64,000 bases of DNA from Armigeres subalbatus (GCF_024139115.2 NC_085140.1:104978988-105042987); one strand, 5' to 3'. Shown: positions 31,055 through 42,400, counted from the stretch's first letter. A program made the numbers and translations. Notes: generated from the sequence alone by a model not told the origin.

Positions 31055-31813
31055 GGGTCTGTTCACAAATTACGTAACGCAAAAATCCGAGTTTTTGACC
31101 CTCTCCCTCCCCCTCGTAACAAAAAGTAAAATGGTTGGAACCACCCCCCCCCCCTCCCCCATATAACGCGTAACTGAGAAAATTTTGATGCCTTTCTCTG
31201 AAGCATGTGGGTTTTGATATTTATTGAACACTGTTATATGGAACGGCACATGATTGAAACCAAGGATATCAGCGGGACTGATCTGTCGATTAATAAAAAC
31301 GAAAGACAAATTATTTTTTAAATGAACTGTTTAATGTGGTTGATGTGGTTGAGCTAAAATGAAATTACTTTTATTAACTTTGGCTTGGTTTGGGAGATCT
31401 AATCATGAAATACAATACCAATAAAAGATTGGAGGTCGTTCTATAAAATAATATAACCTGTAGAAATCGTGAATATTCATCGTGAGACAAAAATGCTTCG
31501 AAATTTAGCAACAATTATTCGAACAAAACTCACTGTCTTTTCGTATTCCCAAAACAAAAAACAAAAATCTACAAATACTAGCATGGGACAATTATGGGTA
31601 GTATGGAAAGGTTGATACGTATTCATCGTCTTGATCAAGACATATTAGCAATTACTTCAACCAGTGATTTAAAAAATCCTTTAAAATATTTTTTTATTCG
31701 CGTTATGCGTAACATTTGGTAGTATCCACCCCATCCCCCACCTTTTAGTGTAACAAAGTATAACGCAAGTTGGACCTCCCCCCAAAAGCGTTACGTAATT
31801 TGTGAACAGACCC
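31055..31813. mobile_element. TIR element GGGTCTGTTCACAAATTACG
   Basis: 26-base inverted ends start GGGTCTGTTCACAAATTACG and continue TAACGC; flanking AA on both sides is the only possible duplication. 759 bases. The interior has CCCCC/GGGGG runs next to each end and no transposase frame. Confidence 0.8.
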
Positions 31814-31881
31814 AATTCATTTTGCTGGATCGAAAATTAGAAATTTGGTGTGTAGAAATCATTTTCAAAATAAAAAACCCA

Positions 31882-32278
31882 ACTTAATTCACCGAGTAGT
31901 GATACTGCCTTTCTCGCATTTAGCCAAGACACCAACCTTATATGGTTCGATGAACCATTTTCTTTATAACTTTTAAACGCAACATTCGATCGTTAGTAAG
32001 TTCAATAGTGATCTACAAAGCTTTACCACCTTTCGAATGCAACTAGTTTCGAGAAAATCGGTTAAGGTTTTCTATATTCAAAGTTAGCCAATGTTTTTAT
32101 TAGCTTTTGTGCACACACATACGCACACACATACACACGGACAGACAGACATGTGTTCAGTTCGTCGAACTTCGATTGGTATATAACACTATGGGTCTCC
32201 GAGGCTTATACAAAAAGTTCGTTTTCGGAGTGAAATGATATCCTTTTGGTACAACTTTGTTGTACGAGAAAGGCAAAA
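31882..32278. repeat. dispersed repeat RS-A, copy 1
   Basis: About 400 bases with ends TGCCTTTCTCG and CGAGAAAGGCA, an internal CACACACATACRCACAC stretch, then GGACAGACAGACATG and TATATAACACTATGGGTCTC. The same order recurs at 50870-51275 and, split, at 47085-47312 plus 50391-50540. Confidence 0.85.
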
Positions 32279-32279
32279 A

Positions 32280-32740
32280 TCGGACTGTACTAGGGGAAAT
32301 GACGGCTTTGGCAAGTTTTGTTCTATTATTGGCAGGGGGGTTTTCTATAACTAATTATGATCAAATTTGGCCTAAACATTCTTTGTATATCAATGAATAT
32401 TGTGGCCAAATTTCATAAAATTTGGTTAACAAAAACCCCCTTTTTCCGCCTTTTGATAAAATTTAAGCTTCCGTTCCCTTAAGGATTTTCCACTAAATAA
32501 AAACATTTTTTCAATAATCTTTGCACATGTCTGGAAAAACAAATTAGTAAATATTGTGCCAAGTTACTAAAAAGTTAACTTTACTACATTTTTCATAGAA
32601 AAACACATTTTAATAAAAACTCTGCATGCAGGATAAAACGCGCCCATCTGATGTGTTTGACTATGGATGTCATAGTTTGAGAAGGGCGTGTGCCAATAAT
32701 AATTTATTTTTAAATAATTATCAATTAAAAAGTAAAAAAG
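32280..32740. other. AT-rich intergenic sequence
   Basis: No ORF or repeat structure seen. Confidence 0.4.
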
Positions 32741-33625
32741 TAAGAATTGAAAAATGAGAAAATAAAAGTGAAAAGTGATGAGTGAGAAGTTATGAGTGAT
32801 GAAAAGTGAGAAGTAACAATTGAGAATTCTACTAAAAAGGCCTCAATAGTTTTATAATCAATCGTGAATTGTAAGCTGAGATTTGGGATATGAGAGCTGA
32901 GGAGTGAGATGGGAGAAGCGAGAAAAAAGAATGAGTATTGAGAAGTGAGAAGCGATAGGCAAGCATTAAGAAGTGCGAAATAAGATGTGATCAGTGAAAA
33001 GCGAGACCCAAGTAGTGAGCAGGTTTGACAAAACTCCTCATACTCGCTAGAGTCAAACAAAATCATCATCAGCAAATTGCTGTCTTCGCAACCTCTCCCA
33101 TTGAGTAGAAGCGTAAAAAAGCAGAGGGACAGAAAAGCAGAGTGAGGAAGAGCTAAATAAAAACACACATGAGTGAGGCTTCGGGCGAAAAAGCACTCAT
33201 TGAGCCTCCGGAGCGACTCTTTGTATGAGAAAAAAATCTTGGAGGCTGTGTTGAGTGTGAGTGTAAGTGAACAAGAAAACGATGAACAGATGGACTCGCT
33301 CTTGTATTGCGACGCACAAACTCGGGTTTAATGATGCACAATGTTGTGAGTTTTGATGCTTATTTCTGCTCCTCCTGCTCTTGATATTGCGCATTTTCTA
33401 CTCGGCGAGAAGTTTTTGGCAAGCCTGGTAGTAAGGTGAGAAGTAATAAGCGAGATACTTTGTGTGAGAAATGAGCAGTAAAAAAGCATGAAGAGGAATA
33501 TGACAATTGATAAATGGGATGTGAGTAGTGAAAAACGAGACGTGAGAGGTATAAGGTAAAAGAAGTAAAATTGCAGAATAGAGACAAAAAAAAGCGAGAA
33601 GAGAGACGAAGGGGGAATAGTAAAT
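32740..33625. repeat. purine-rich degenerate GTGAGAAGT repeat
   Basis: The + strand is strongly purine-biased, with many loose copies of GTGAGAAGT and GAGAAGYGA. This keeps minus-strand frames open and S/F/L-rich; those ORFs are artefacts. A polypurine tract of this kind can form triplex or slipped structures (inference). Confidence 0.75.
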
Positions 33626-33679
33626 AGTATGGAGACTACTCAGAATAGAGTTTTTTTCAGCACAGATTTTTGGGCATGT

Positions 33680-33910
33680 AATTGATCCCTGAAGTGAGGG
33701 CTAAAGATCTACAAGCGTAGCTGAAGATCAATCGGACTGTTTCAATTATGGCACATGTCCTTCTGGATGTGTAGAATAGAATGAGCCAACGTAAGAGATT
33801 CTGGGTCATTCAAGAAATCCCTGGAGTTGGGCCTTAAGATCTACACGCGTTACTAAAGATGTATCGGACTGTTTTAAATGTGGTACATGCCCATTTTAAA
33901 TTATAGAATA
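33680..33910 (-). repeat. inverted copies of the 131-bp repeat
   Basis: Two units related to the field at 34.5-35.6 kb lie in the opposite orientation (complements of GGGCATGTACCACATTT and AAATCCCTGGAGT motifs). They face the direct copies across a TIR element. Confidence 0.65.
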
Positions 33911-33919
33911 TGATGTATC

Positions 33920-34462
33920 CACCGTCAAACCGACGGGCATGTCTAATTCCAAAATTGGCAAAAAAAAATTGAATGTAAAACGGCAGTGTAGTAACTCGTT
34001 CTGTCACTTGTGACATAAGCGATCATTTGACAAAAAAAGTCAAGAAAGAGAGAAGGAAAATGCGCGAGAATCGACCAGCTGTTCGGTGTAAACATCATAT
34101 GCACGCTTTGTGTAATCTACACAGATGTTAATTAAAATAAACCCTAATTAAAAATCTCTTCACAATGCTAAAATCGACAGTAAAAATCCTATACCATCAT
34201 CACTACAGAATGCATTAAAGCTAAAAAAATAATTCTAGCATGAAAATATTGATCTATATGATAAACATTCTCAGATGGAATGTAAACCCGAATATTGATT
34301 ATTATTCGATAGCTGATAAAATTCATCGAAGAGTGCATGCTCTAGTTTGCCCACACACATGTGAGAGCTGTTGTGTAAATCATCGCACAGATGGAGTTAG
34401 TGGAATAAATTGCCACGAATTTTGATGAACTGTATATGGGAAGGCATGTCGGTTTGTCGGTG
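33920..34462. mobile_element. TIR element with ATGTATC duplication
   Basis: Ends CACCGTCAAACCGACGGGCATG and the complement of GGCATGTCGGTTTGTCGGTG, flanked by TGATGTATC at 33911-33919 and 34461-34469 (duplication 7-9 bases). 543 bases, AT-rich inside, no transposase. It sits between oppositely oriented repeat units. Confidence 0.75.
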
Positions 34463-34479
34463 ATGTATCTACGACATAG

Positions 34480-35560
34480 GTTGTCGGTTATCCAAGACAT
34501 ACCTAGAGCAAGGCCTTAAGATCTACTACAAAACAAAATAGAATTGCCTTTTGTGGTGCATAGGCACAGGGCATGTATCATATTTGAAATAATCCAATTG
34601 CTCCATGGTTATTTAAGTAGATCTAAATGCCTTATTCCAGGGATTTTTTGGACAACCAAGAATTCATACTTTGGTCACATTCTATTCTATGCATAACAAA
34701 GGGCATGCTCCATATTTGAAACAATCCAGGTAACCTTTGGTTCGCATGTAGATTTAAGACCTTATTCCAGGGATTTCTTGGACGACCAAAAACCTATGCT
34801 GGGAACGCGTTCTATTCTATGTATCACAAAGGGCATGTACCATATTTGAAACAATCCAATTGTTCTATGGTTACGCATATAGATCTAAAGGCCTTATTTC
34901 AGGGATTTCTTGGACATCCAAGAACATATTATGTGAACACATTCTATTCTATGCATCACAAAGGGCATGCTCCATATTTTAAACAATCCAAATAACCTTT
35001 GGTTACGCATGTAGACTTAAGACCTTATTCCAGGGTTTTCTTGGTCGACCAAAAACCTATGTTGGGAACGCGTTCTGTTCTATGTTTCACAAAGGGCATG
35101 TGCCAGTATTGGAACAATCCATTTTATCTATAGTTACGCATGTAGATCTAAGAGCTTATTCCAGGAATTTCTTGGACGATCAAGAACCTATGCTTGGAAC
35201 GCGGTCTATTCTATGCATCCCAAAGGGCATGTACCATATTTGAATCAATCCAAGTAATCTTTGGTTCTGCGTGTAGACCCAAAGGCCTATTCCATGGATT
35301 TCTTTCCACCAGCCGAATCCAAACAGCCTTTTACAAGGCTAATGAGTCAATTTGCCTCCGTTCCAGTCGAGCTACCGATCGTGTCCCGGTGATCCTTCAA
35401 CCGAAGGATCCGGCCTACAAGCAAGCAGCCTTCACCTTTAAGGAGTCACTGCTTACTCCAGTTTGAGAGCGAACAAAGGGCATATATCACATTCGAAGCA
35501 ATCCGATAGATTGTTGGTTACTTAAGATCTCACTCCAGGAATTTCTTGGAAGCGTGATAC
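34480..35560 (+). repeat. 131-bp tandem repeat field, 7-8 units
   Basis: The marker GGGCATGYNCCATATTTGAA begins units at about 34568, 34701, 34831, 34963, 35094, 35225 and 35478, a period of 130-133 bases apart from the last gap of 253. Each unit also carries GATCTAAGRCCTTATTCCAG, GGATTTCTTGGACGA and TTCTATTCTATGCATCACAA. The long last gap is due to a coding-like insertion at 35306-35472. Confidence 0.9.
35306..35472 (+). other. GC-rich coding-like insertion in tandem repeat
   Basis: About 165 bases, GC-richer than the repeat, replace the end of a unit. Two + frames are open across much of it: one reads SKQPFTRLMSQFASVPVELP, the other SSRATDRVPVILQPKDPAYK and ESLLTPV. Neither was recognised. 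It could be captured exon or retroelement coding sequence. Confidence 0.4.
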
Positions 35561-35791
35561 ATGTACCGTGAACAGAAAATCGTGATTTGGCTTCGTAATG
35601 CACTAGGTTACATGCGCCCGCCAAAAAAAGTTAAAGAATAAACATATCTTGCATTCACCCATCAACCAAATTTAGCAAAAAAAAAGTAATTAACGTTTCA
35701 TAAGCTTTCATTGCAGTGAAAACGAGAATAGGACTTTTCATAAATTGATACTAGATTCTTCCGTCAGTTCACTGCTGTTTGTTTACATTTT

Positions 35792-36285
35792 CAGGCTGGC
35801 GCGTTTTAGCGTCGGGGTGGCGCGTTTGCACGTTTGCAGCGCTTCAAAATAAAATAACTTTCTCGGAATATAATTGGTTTTTCGTCCAAATTTTTATTCC
35901 GTATTATAGATGGTAAGTTCAATTAGTGGTTAACACATTGGAAGTACATAATTTCGACCATTATCATCGTTAAATTCGAAGATTTGCTTAGGGGGCGCAT
36001 ATTGAACGTCTCTCCCCTATTTTTAGGCTGGCGCGTTTTGGCCTCGGGGTGGCGCGTTTCAACCCGCATGGTTTGAATTTGCACGAAAATGCAGCACTTT
36101 AAAATAAAATCGTTTTCTCGGAATATAATTGGTTTTTCGTCCAAATTTGTATTCCGTATTATAGATGGTAAGTTAAATTAGTGGTTAACACATTGGAAGT
36201 ACATAATTTCGACCATTATCATCATTAAATTCGAAGATTTGCTTAGGGGGGCATATTGGACGCCCCTCCCCTATTTGTATTTCAA
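35792..36285 (+). repeat. tandem duplication, ~235-bp unit
   Basis: AGGCTGGCGCGTTTTRGC followed by TGGCGCGTTTNNAC, a stretch with ATTCCGTATTATAGATGGTA and GATTTGCTTAGGGGGC is present twice, starting near 35792 and 36027. The second unit has about 25 extra bases. Copies differ by only a few per cent. Confidence 0.9.
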
Positions 36286-36357
36286 CCTGCAAAAACAATC
36301 AAAATCATCATGTGAATAATTTATTATTTCTACTGTGTTACCATACACACTCCTGAA

Positions 36358-37835
36358 GTAGGAAGCCAAGCGGATCGGACTTTGTCGAAGACAAAGTACA
36401 TGATAGGAAGAGGTGAGCAGGAGAAGACAATGTGAGACAATGAGCCACCCACCGCGAGTTGGCATCGGTGGTGACGAAATCGAGGTGGTAGAAGAATTCG
36501 TGTACTTGGGTTGGGGCTCACTGGTGACTGCTGAAAATGATACCAGCAGAGATATTCGGAGACGCATAGTGGCTGGAAATTGTACGTACTTTGAACTCCG
36601 CAAGACGCTCCGATCGAATAGAGTTCACCGCCGTACCAAACTGGCAATCTACAAAACGCTCATTAGACCGGTAGTCCTCTACGGACACGAGACCTGGACG
36701 ATGCTCGTGGAGGACCAATGCGCACTTGGAGTTTTCGAAAGGAAAGTGCTGCGTACCATCTATGGTGGGGTGTAGATGGCGAATGATACGTGCACTCAGG
36801 AAAATGAACATACGAAAAACGTAAGGCAAAATTTTGAATCTACAAGATTGCTGAAATTGGTTGAAACATAAGTCCCTCATCCTTTTCATATTGAGCGCTT
36901 TAGACTTCATTATTGGGACGTATGTTGTTAATTCGTTGCATGTAATGAATTTCATAAGGCACCTTTTGGAATTTTATTCAAAGCTAAAATGACTAAAATG
37001 ACCGCTTACTTATTCATACCCCCTCGATGTCCTTGATTAAGCCGAAACGCGAATTTGAAATCACGCATAACCATGAATGAATCAAATATTTTAATTACAT
37101 ATTTAATTTTCTGCTATTAAGCATATGGTCTAAATTCGAGAAATTTTTCAATATGCTCAATTTAGGAAATCATAATGCAGCATTATGGATCGATAATATA
37201 TTGGAAAATGCAATAAATAATTCATAAATTCGCATTATGAATTTATTAAGATGTTTCATAAGAATTACGAAATTCATAAGGCGTGATTATGGGCTCCAAA
37301 TGCTACTTCTGCAATTCATAAGGTAGAGGTTATGGATTTATTCATGTCTACAGCGTACAGCGTTCATAATGCTTCATTGTGATTTCATAAATCAGACTTA
37401 AGGAAATGTTATGTTTTGTATTGACCATGAACATTTATTTCATAATGAATCCTTTTGAATTTTAAACCCAAAACTTGTGGCAACTTTCCAAAAGGCTGAA
37501 TTATGATATTCGAAAGCCAATTTGCCTGAGTGTGGAGGAGGCGAATGAACCACGAGTTGCATCAGCTGCTGGGAGAACCATCCATCGTTCACACCGAGAA
37601 AATCGGACGACTGCGGTGGGCCGTGCACGCAGCCAGAATGTTGGACAATAACCCGGTGAAAATGGTTCTCGACAACGATCCGACGGGCACAAACAGGCGA
37701 GGTGCGCCGCGGGCAAGGTGGATCGATCAGGTGGAAGATGACTTGCGGACCCTCCGTAGACTGCGTGGTTGGCGACGTGTAGCCATGGACCGAGCCGAAT
37801 GGAGAAGACTCTTATATACCGCACAGGCCACTTTG
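36358..37835 (+). pseudogene. LINE A-type RT 3' fragment, split by a TIR element
   Basis: The + strand reads from the RT palm end (GSQADRTLSKTKYMIGRG, then GDEIEVVEEFVYLG) through AIYKTLIRPVVLYGHETWTM and FERKVLRTIYGGV, then is interrupted at 36792 and resumes at 37533 with WRRRMNHELHQLLGEPSIVH, MLDNNPVKMVL and RRLRGWRRVAMDRAEW. This provides the C-terminal part missing from the intronic LINE A. Right after it (37836-37885) a second piece of the middle (RTYFGLLKTIRS-like) appears, which points to rearrangement. Confidence 0.85.
36793..37532. mobile_element. 740-bp TIR element with TTCATAA subrepeats
   Basis: The ends CACTCAGGAAAAT and the complement of CACTCAGGCAAAT are flanked by TG at 36791-36792 and 37533-37534; removing the element restores the LINE reading frame order. 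At least ten TTCATAA/TTATGAA words are scattered through the right two thirds (36950-37445) and may be subterminal transposase sites (inference). No coding frame. Confidence 0.85.
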
Positions 37836-37889
37836 GAAATCGTACATACTTTGGACTCCTCAAAACGATCCGATCGCCGCCGTACCAAA

Positions 37890-38430
37890 CTTGAAACGGG
37901 CGGCTTGGTTTCTGAACGCCTACAACTTAAAGTTACAGACGCACGTTCCGACTCCGGCCAGCGATTCTTGCCTGAGAGCGGGTATAAGGCTTGGCTCAAA
38001 CGCTCAAAATTTTCCCCACGTGATTGGCACCGTTGCGCTTGTTCGAACGATCGCGGACTCGGTTGATCTCTCGCTCTCTCACAACGCTTGATGGGTGAAA
38101 TTGACCTACGGTGACCACGCGTCGATACGATCTCGTTCGATCGATGCAATCTCACAGTCTCTCACTGAACTAGGGGGTGGGTTTCACTAATATGGCGAAA
38201 TTTTCCTCCCAACACGTGCTAGGGTGGACCACTCTGGTTTGACAGGATAAAAGACCCAATAAAAAAATAGACTTCAATGCGGGTTCTTTTGTACAATCTA
38301 GTCAAAGTGAACTAATTAGGAACATGACTTCTCCTTTTATTAGATTGTATTACCTATAACGTTTACTTTGTCACATCACTATATAGGCATAATGGAGCAC
38401 GGAACAATAAAAATGCTCTTAAAGGGGGAT
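37890..38430. other. unassigned sequence after LINE fragment
   Basis: Moderate GC to about 38160, no recognised frame, then AT-rich. Confidence 0.35.
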
Positions 38431-38434
38431 ATGG

Positions 38435-38504
38435 AGGTTTAACAGTGGCCGCTTAATCATTGACTTCACGTGTAGTCAATGATTAAGCGGCCACTGTTAA
38501 ACCT
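38435..38504. repeat. perfect 31-bp hairpin
   Basis: The arm 38435-38465 (AGGTTTAACAGTGGCCGCTT...) is exactly complementary to 38474-38504 across an 8-base loop TCACGTGT. No target duplication identified. Confidence 0.9.
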
Positions 38505-38564
38505 TAGCAAATTTCAATTTCCTCATCCCACATTTCATCCAAAAACCTCCAAAGGGGGTCGCAC

Positions 38565-38980
38565 CTGGGAGCTGCGGACTCGATCGAATCCAATTTTCAA
38601 GATATTTTGCTTGAAACTCGCTAATTTCCTCTCGATGTTCAATGTACACCTTACGGTTTTCTCACATTGAATTATATTTATGTTTATCTTTATAGAATTA
38701 ATTACAAAGATTTCGTCAATTTACTGCATCGCATAAATTAACGTGTCGAATATTAAATTAATTCATACCTCCACTTTTTTGAATCTGTCGATATAATTAA
38801 AACGACGCCAGAAAATTGAAATTTGTTCAAAATGAGCTATATTTAGTATGAGTTGATTTATACTTGTACTCTCTCGGCTGCGCTCAAAATGCACAAAACC
38901 TCTCTCGATGCGATGGATACTTTTGACAGCTTGCCTTGGAGATTTTTGGCACTCGTTTTGACTCTATCCGCAGCTCCCAG
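38565..38980. mobile_element. hAT-type MITE, copy 1
   Basis: The ends CTGGGAGCTGCGGA and the complement of TCCGCAGCTCCCAG are flanked by the exact octamer GGTCGCAC (38557-38564, 38981-38988). 416 bases, no ORF. An 8-bp duplication with short TIRs fits the hAT superfamily. Confidence 0.92.
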
Positions 38981-38989
38981 GGTCGCACG

Positions 38990-39675
38990 AAACTTTGGAG
39001 AACTATTTCAAAAAAGTTGGATCCTCTTAATTTTTAAAGACTCAATTCACTCATATTCACTGTGTCTACTAACGTAGGACCTTGATAAATGGTCTGACGG
39101 GTTCTACAGTCAAAACCAGGGATTGAATCCTAAAGAGAAAGAGCAAGTCTCTCACTTATCATCTCTGTATAAGTACATATACGATATATAGCATACCGCA
39201 AGAAACTTTTTTCGCAAGCTGTCATGATAGAGGACAGATTCTGGATGTTATACCCCATGACAAATTTCTTTTAGAAAGCTCCAAATGTTGGAAGCACTGG
39301 CTCTGATGATGCATTTCAACTTGCTCTACACAGCTGTGCAGTAACCAACACGAAAGGAGCGAAAACAAAGCGAAAATCACCATTTTTCTGTGGGGGCTGC
39401 CTATCCGATTGTGTTTTTTCGCACTTGTATACAAGTTTGATAAATTTGTTATCATGGCTTGTTATGATTCGGAACAGTTTTTGCCTCTCTTTTATCCTGG
39501 TCAGAACCCAGCAAACCCTGGTCAGAACTCAAACACCTTTCCAATCGCATTGTGATTTATTCTATCGTTTGATAAACTAGGTACAAGAGTTGCATTTTTT
39601 GAAGGTGTTTCACTATCTCCCACAATTCCCATCGTGTAAATCTATCACCACTTTGTTTGTTAAATATCTCGGCAT
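38990..39675. other. intergenic sequence between MITE copies
   Basis: No ORF with features and no repeat recognised. Confidence 0.4.
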
Positions 39676-39683
39676 ATGCACAG

Positions 39684-40103
39684 CTGGGAGCTGCGGACTC
39701 GATCGAATCCAATTTTCAAGATATTTTGCTTGAAACTCGTAAATTTCCTCTCGATGTTCAATGTACACGTTACGGTTTTCTCACATTGAATTATCATTGT
39801 GTTTATCTTTATAGAATTAATTACAAAGATTTCGTCAATTTACTGCATCGCATAAATTAACGTGTCGAATATTAAATTAATTCATACCCTCCACTTTTTT
39901 TGAATCCGTCGATATATTTAAAACGACGCCAGAAAATTGAAATTTGTTCAAAATGAGCTATATTTAGTATGAGTTGATTTATACGTGTACTCTCTCGGCT
40001 GCGCTCAAAATGCACAAAACCTCTCTCGATGCGATGGATACTTTTTGACAGCTTGCCTTGGAGATTTTTTGGCACTCGTTTTGACTCTATCCGCAGCTCC
40101 CAG
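39684..40103. mobile_element. hAT-type MITE, copy 2
   Basis: Same 5' to 3' sequence as the copy at 38565 with few differences, same orientation, but flanked by a different octamer, ATGCACAG (39676-39683, 40104-40111). The distinct duplications prove two separate insertions rather than a segmental duplication. 420 bases. Confidence 0.92.
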
Positions 40104-40163
40104 ATGCACAGCACATGTTTTGAAATGGACAAATTGATATGAAATTTGCGAAAAGAATCTACG

Positions 40164-40235
40164 TGTCTTGGAGGGACTCGCACCCTCAACCTCCTACTCT
40201 CTAGATAGGCGTGATAACCCCTACACAACAAGAAA
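40164..40235 (-). mobile_element. tRNA-like sequence (pseudo-tRNA or SINE head)
   Basis: On the minus strand GGGGTTATCACGCC resembles a D-arm region and GAGGGTGCGAGTCCCTC forms a five-pair T-arm with a seven-base loop. The acceptor stem and anticodon arm pair poorly, so function as tRNA is unlikely. Confidence 0.4.
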
Positions 40236-40249
40236 AATTGAAGGTCCCG

Positions 40250-40915
40250 TTTGCGGAAAAGCCAACCTCCATCTCTTTTTTGCAAATTGAATATCTTTCG
40301 GATGCTTGATTTGGCCAATCTTCACATGTACCTTACTGTTGTATATCCACAGTCAAGCGAGCCCACATGTAACATCGTAGAATGAAACATGAAACTTGTC
40401 GTATTTTATCCATCAATTCATAACTTAATTTCCGCAGATTCGAAAAATCTGACTGACGACTAACTGTTTAAACTCGTTGCGCCTCGAACAGCCATCGCCT
40501 ATCGCGCTTTGGAGTCCCTATTTGCACACCATGAATGGCATGTTTACATACACATTGTCCAGCGACCCGTTTGCGGTTCGACATGCCGTGAAGGCAATCC
40601 ATCGTAAATCAATTACTTATTCATCACCCGGACGCGATTAATTTTGAAATATGGCATCGATTTAGTGCAAACGATCATTTGTATTTCGCGAACGTCGTCC
40701 GCCAATCGCACCCAGCCCAAGAGCGCTGGCAAAAATTTCGAATAAATCAAATTATCAAAACGAAGGCAATGCCTGCCAATCCCGCGGTAGAGGACGATTT
40801 TAATCAATTCACTTCAATGGGGATATGCGACATGAATTTGTGAGTGCAATTTGCTATCCAGGATTGGTACAGGATTTATTGGACTCCAGAAGAATGTACC
40901 AAGTGGTCGTTTCCC
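40250..40915. other. intergenic sequence
   Basis: Nothing recognised; short minus-strand ORF at 40613-40807 lacks motifs. Confidence 0.4.
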
Positions 40916-41073
40916 TGGGGGCTGTCCATATACCACGTGGACAGGTTTTGGTCGGTTTAAGATACCCCCTCCCCCAGCGTGGACAACTGCTCATATAAAT
41001 TTTCAAGCCCTGGACTTTTGCCATACACCCCCTCCCCCTAAACTGTCCACGTGGTATATGGACAGCTCCTGAG
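40916..41073. mobile_element. MITE with CTGTCCATATACCACGTGGA ends
   Basis: The left CTGTCCATATACCACGTGGA and its complement at the right end, each next to a G or C run, enclose a short interior with CCCCCTCCCCC. About 155 bases; target duplication unclear. Confidence 0.75.
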
Positions 41074-41188
41074 GTAAATTGAAGGGTAAATCGCGCTTGA
41101 AAGGTGCATTGGTGATTTGGCGACATACGGGATGACGTGAAAAGCCGGTCGGCATGATAGGTCACAATATTTAAGAGAGTCTAAAAAA

Positions 41189-41417
41189 AAGACAAAATTT
41201 TCAAAACGACTTATCTGATTTGGTAAACAAAGATTCAAACGACGATTTGACGAATCTGATAGCTCTCCCACGCAAACCAACACCATCAACAGGTAGCGGA
41301 AACCTTCACCTACCTATTGGTGGTGTTGGTTTGCGTGGGAGAGCTATCAGATTCGTCAAATCGTCGTTTGAATCTTTGTTTACAAAAGCAGATAAGTCGT
41401 TTTGAAAATTTTGTCTT
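41189..41417. mobile_element. fold-back element, ~105-bp arms
   Basis: The arms start AAGACAAAATTTTCAAAACG and stay complementary for about 105 bases with few mismatches; the loop is about 16 bases near 41303. No ORF; fold-back type repeat. Confidence 0.88.
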
Positions 41418-41729
41418 GAGGCATTAGATCACTGGGACTGGGATATCTAAAAAAAACAGATTAATCCACCTAGCGGTGATGGTGTCTTTCTCGCGCAAAA
41501 AGGTAATAAAATTTAATGTAGTTTTTACTAAAACTGTTCCAGCAATCAACTGTTACTTCAACCATTTCGATCAATTTCTGCATTTTTTTTCACACAAATG
41601 AACTGTCAAACAAATTTCAACATTTTTTGACAATCACTGTTCTTCACACATTGGATCAACTCAAAATTTCTCAAAATTTTTGTCACTGCCATTTCGTTAA
41701 ACATTGATTGCTTTATTTTTTTTTGTCGT

Positions 41730-41935
41730 TAGTGAATCATATTGTTAATAGTATATTTGCCTTTACGCTTACACCTCGATGATGTACAAGAAAGCAAATA
41801 TACTATATTAACAATATGATTCACTCACGAAATTTTGGCGACACCACATGTGGCGCCAACTCGCGTCCAAAAGGATCGATACACACGTAAATCGAACTAC
41901 CCAAAATATGACGATCGTTTTACACACACTTCAAA
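41730..41935. repeat. hairpin plus repeat RS-B, copy 1
   Basis: GTGAATCATATTGTTAATAG faces its complement at 41795-41825. The downstream half continues with CACATGTGGCGCCAACTCGC, TACCCAAAATATGACGATCG and TACACACA, recurring at 42257-42400. Confidence 0.75.
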
Positions 41936-42256
41936 ATGTCATCATGAAAAAATAGGATGCTTGATGTTTTTTGCAAACTTAATCGATTATGTTTAATCGA
42001 ATGCAAACGGAAAATCAAATGTTGTAGCAGAAGTGTGGTAGGCATATTTTTGTGGAAATGTATAATAAATTTGATATAGCTCGTTGAACTGTATCCGGCG
42101 GGACCATGCCGGTGCGCCATATCGAAATTGACGCACGCTGAAGCAGTTGGAGAGCTATACGAGGTAGCTGTGGAAGTTTGCATTCTTCTCGCATTGTAAT
42201 ACTCGCTCTCTGTTTCGCACACCATGTTGCTGTTTGCTCATATGACTGCAACACTT

Positions 42257-42400
42257 TTATCAAATATACTATTTATATTAACAATATGATTCACTCTCGC
42301 AAAATTCTGGCGACCCCACATGTGGCGCCAACTCGCGTCCAAAAAGTTCGATACACGTTATAATTAAACTACCCAACATATGACGATCGTTATACACACA
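42257..42400. repeat. repeat RS-B, copy 2
   Basis: About 140 bases in the same orientation as 41795-41935, including AACAATATGATTCACTC, CACATGTGGCGCCAACTCGC and ATATGACGATCGTTATACAC. A partial third relative (GTGAACCATATTGTTAATAT) lies at 46237. Confidence 0.8.

Larger units (their letters stand above)
29495..31854. mobile_element. TIR element split by mariner and a second TIR element
   Basis: The left end TACACACTAATTTTATTTCG and the complement of the right end (TACACACCAAATTTCTAATT) form imperfect TIRs, each followed by a GCTGGA...CCAGCAAAATT motif. The region between holds two clear later insertions (29692-30403, 31055-31813), which accounts for its length. No transposase of its own seen. 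Confidence 0.5.

Noticed and set aside
32725..33587. Ser/Phe/Leu-rich minus-strand ORFs
   Set aside because: They come from the purine-biased GTGAGAAGT repeat on the opposite strand.
34480..35560. CRISPR-like array
   Set aside because: The whole 131-bp unit repeats with no unique spacers, and the organism is an animal.
39872..40318. 148-codon minus-strand ORF as a gene
   Set aside because: Most of it lies within the hAT-type MITE copy at 39684-40103, so it is a shadow of the repeat.
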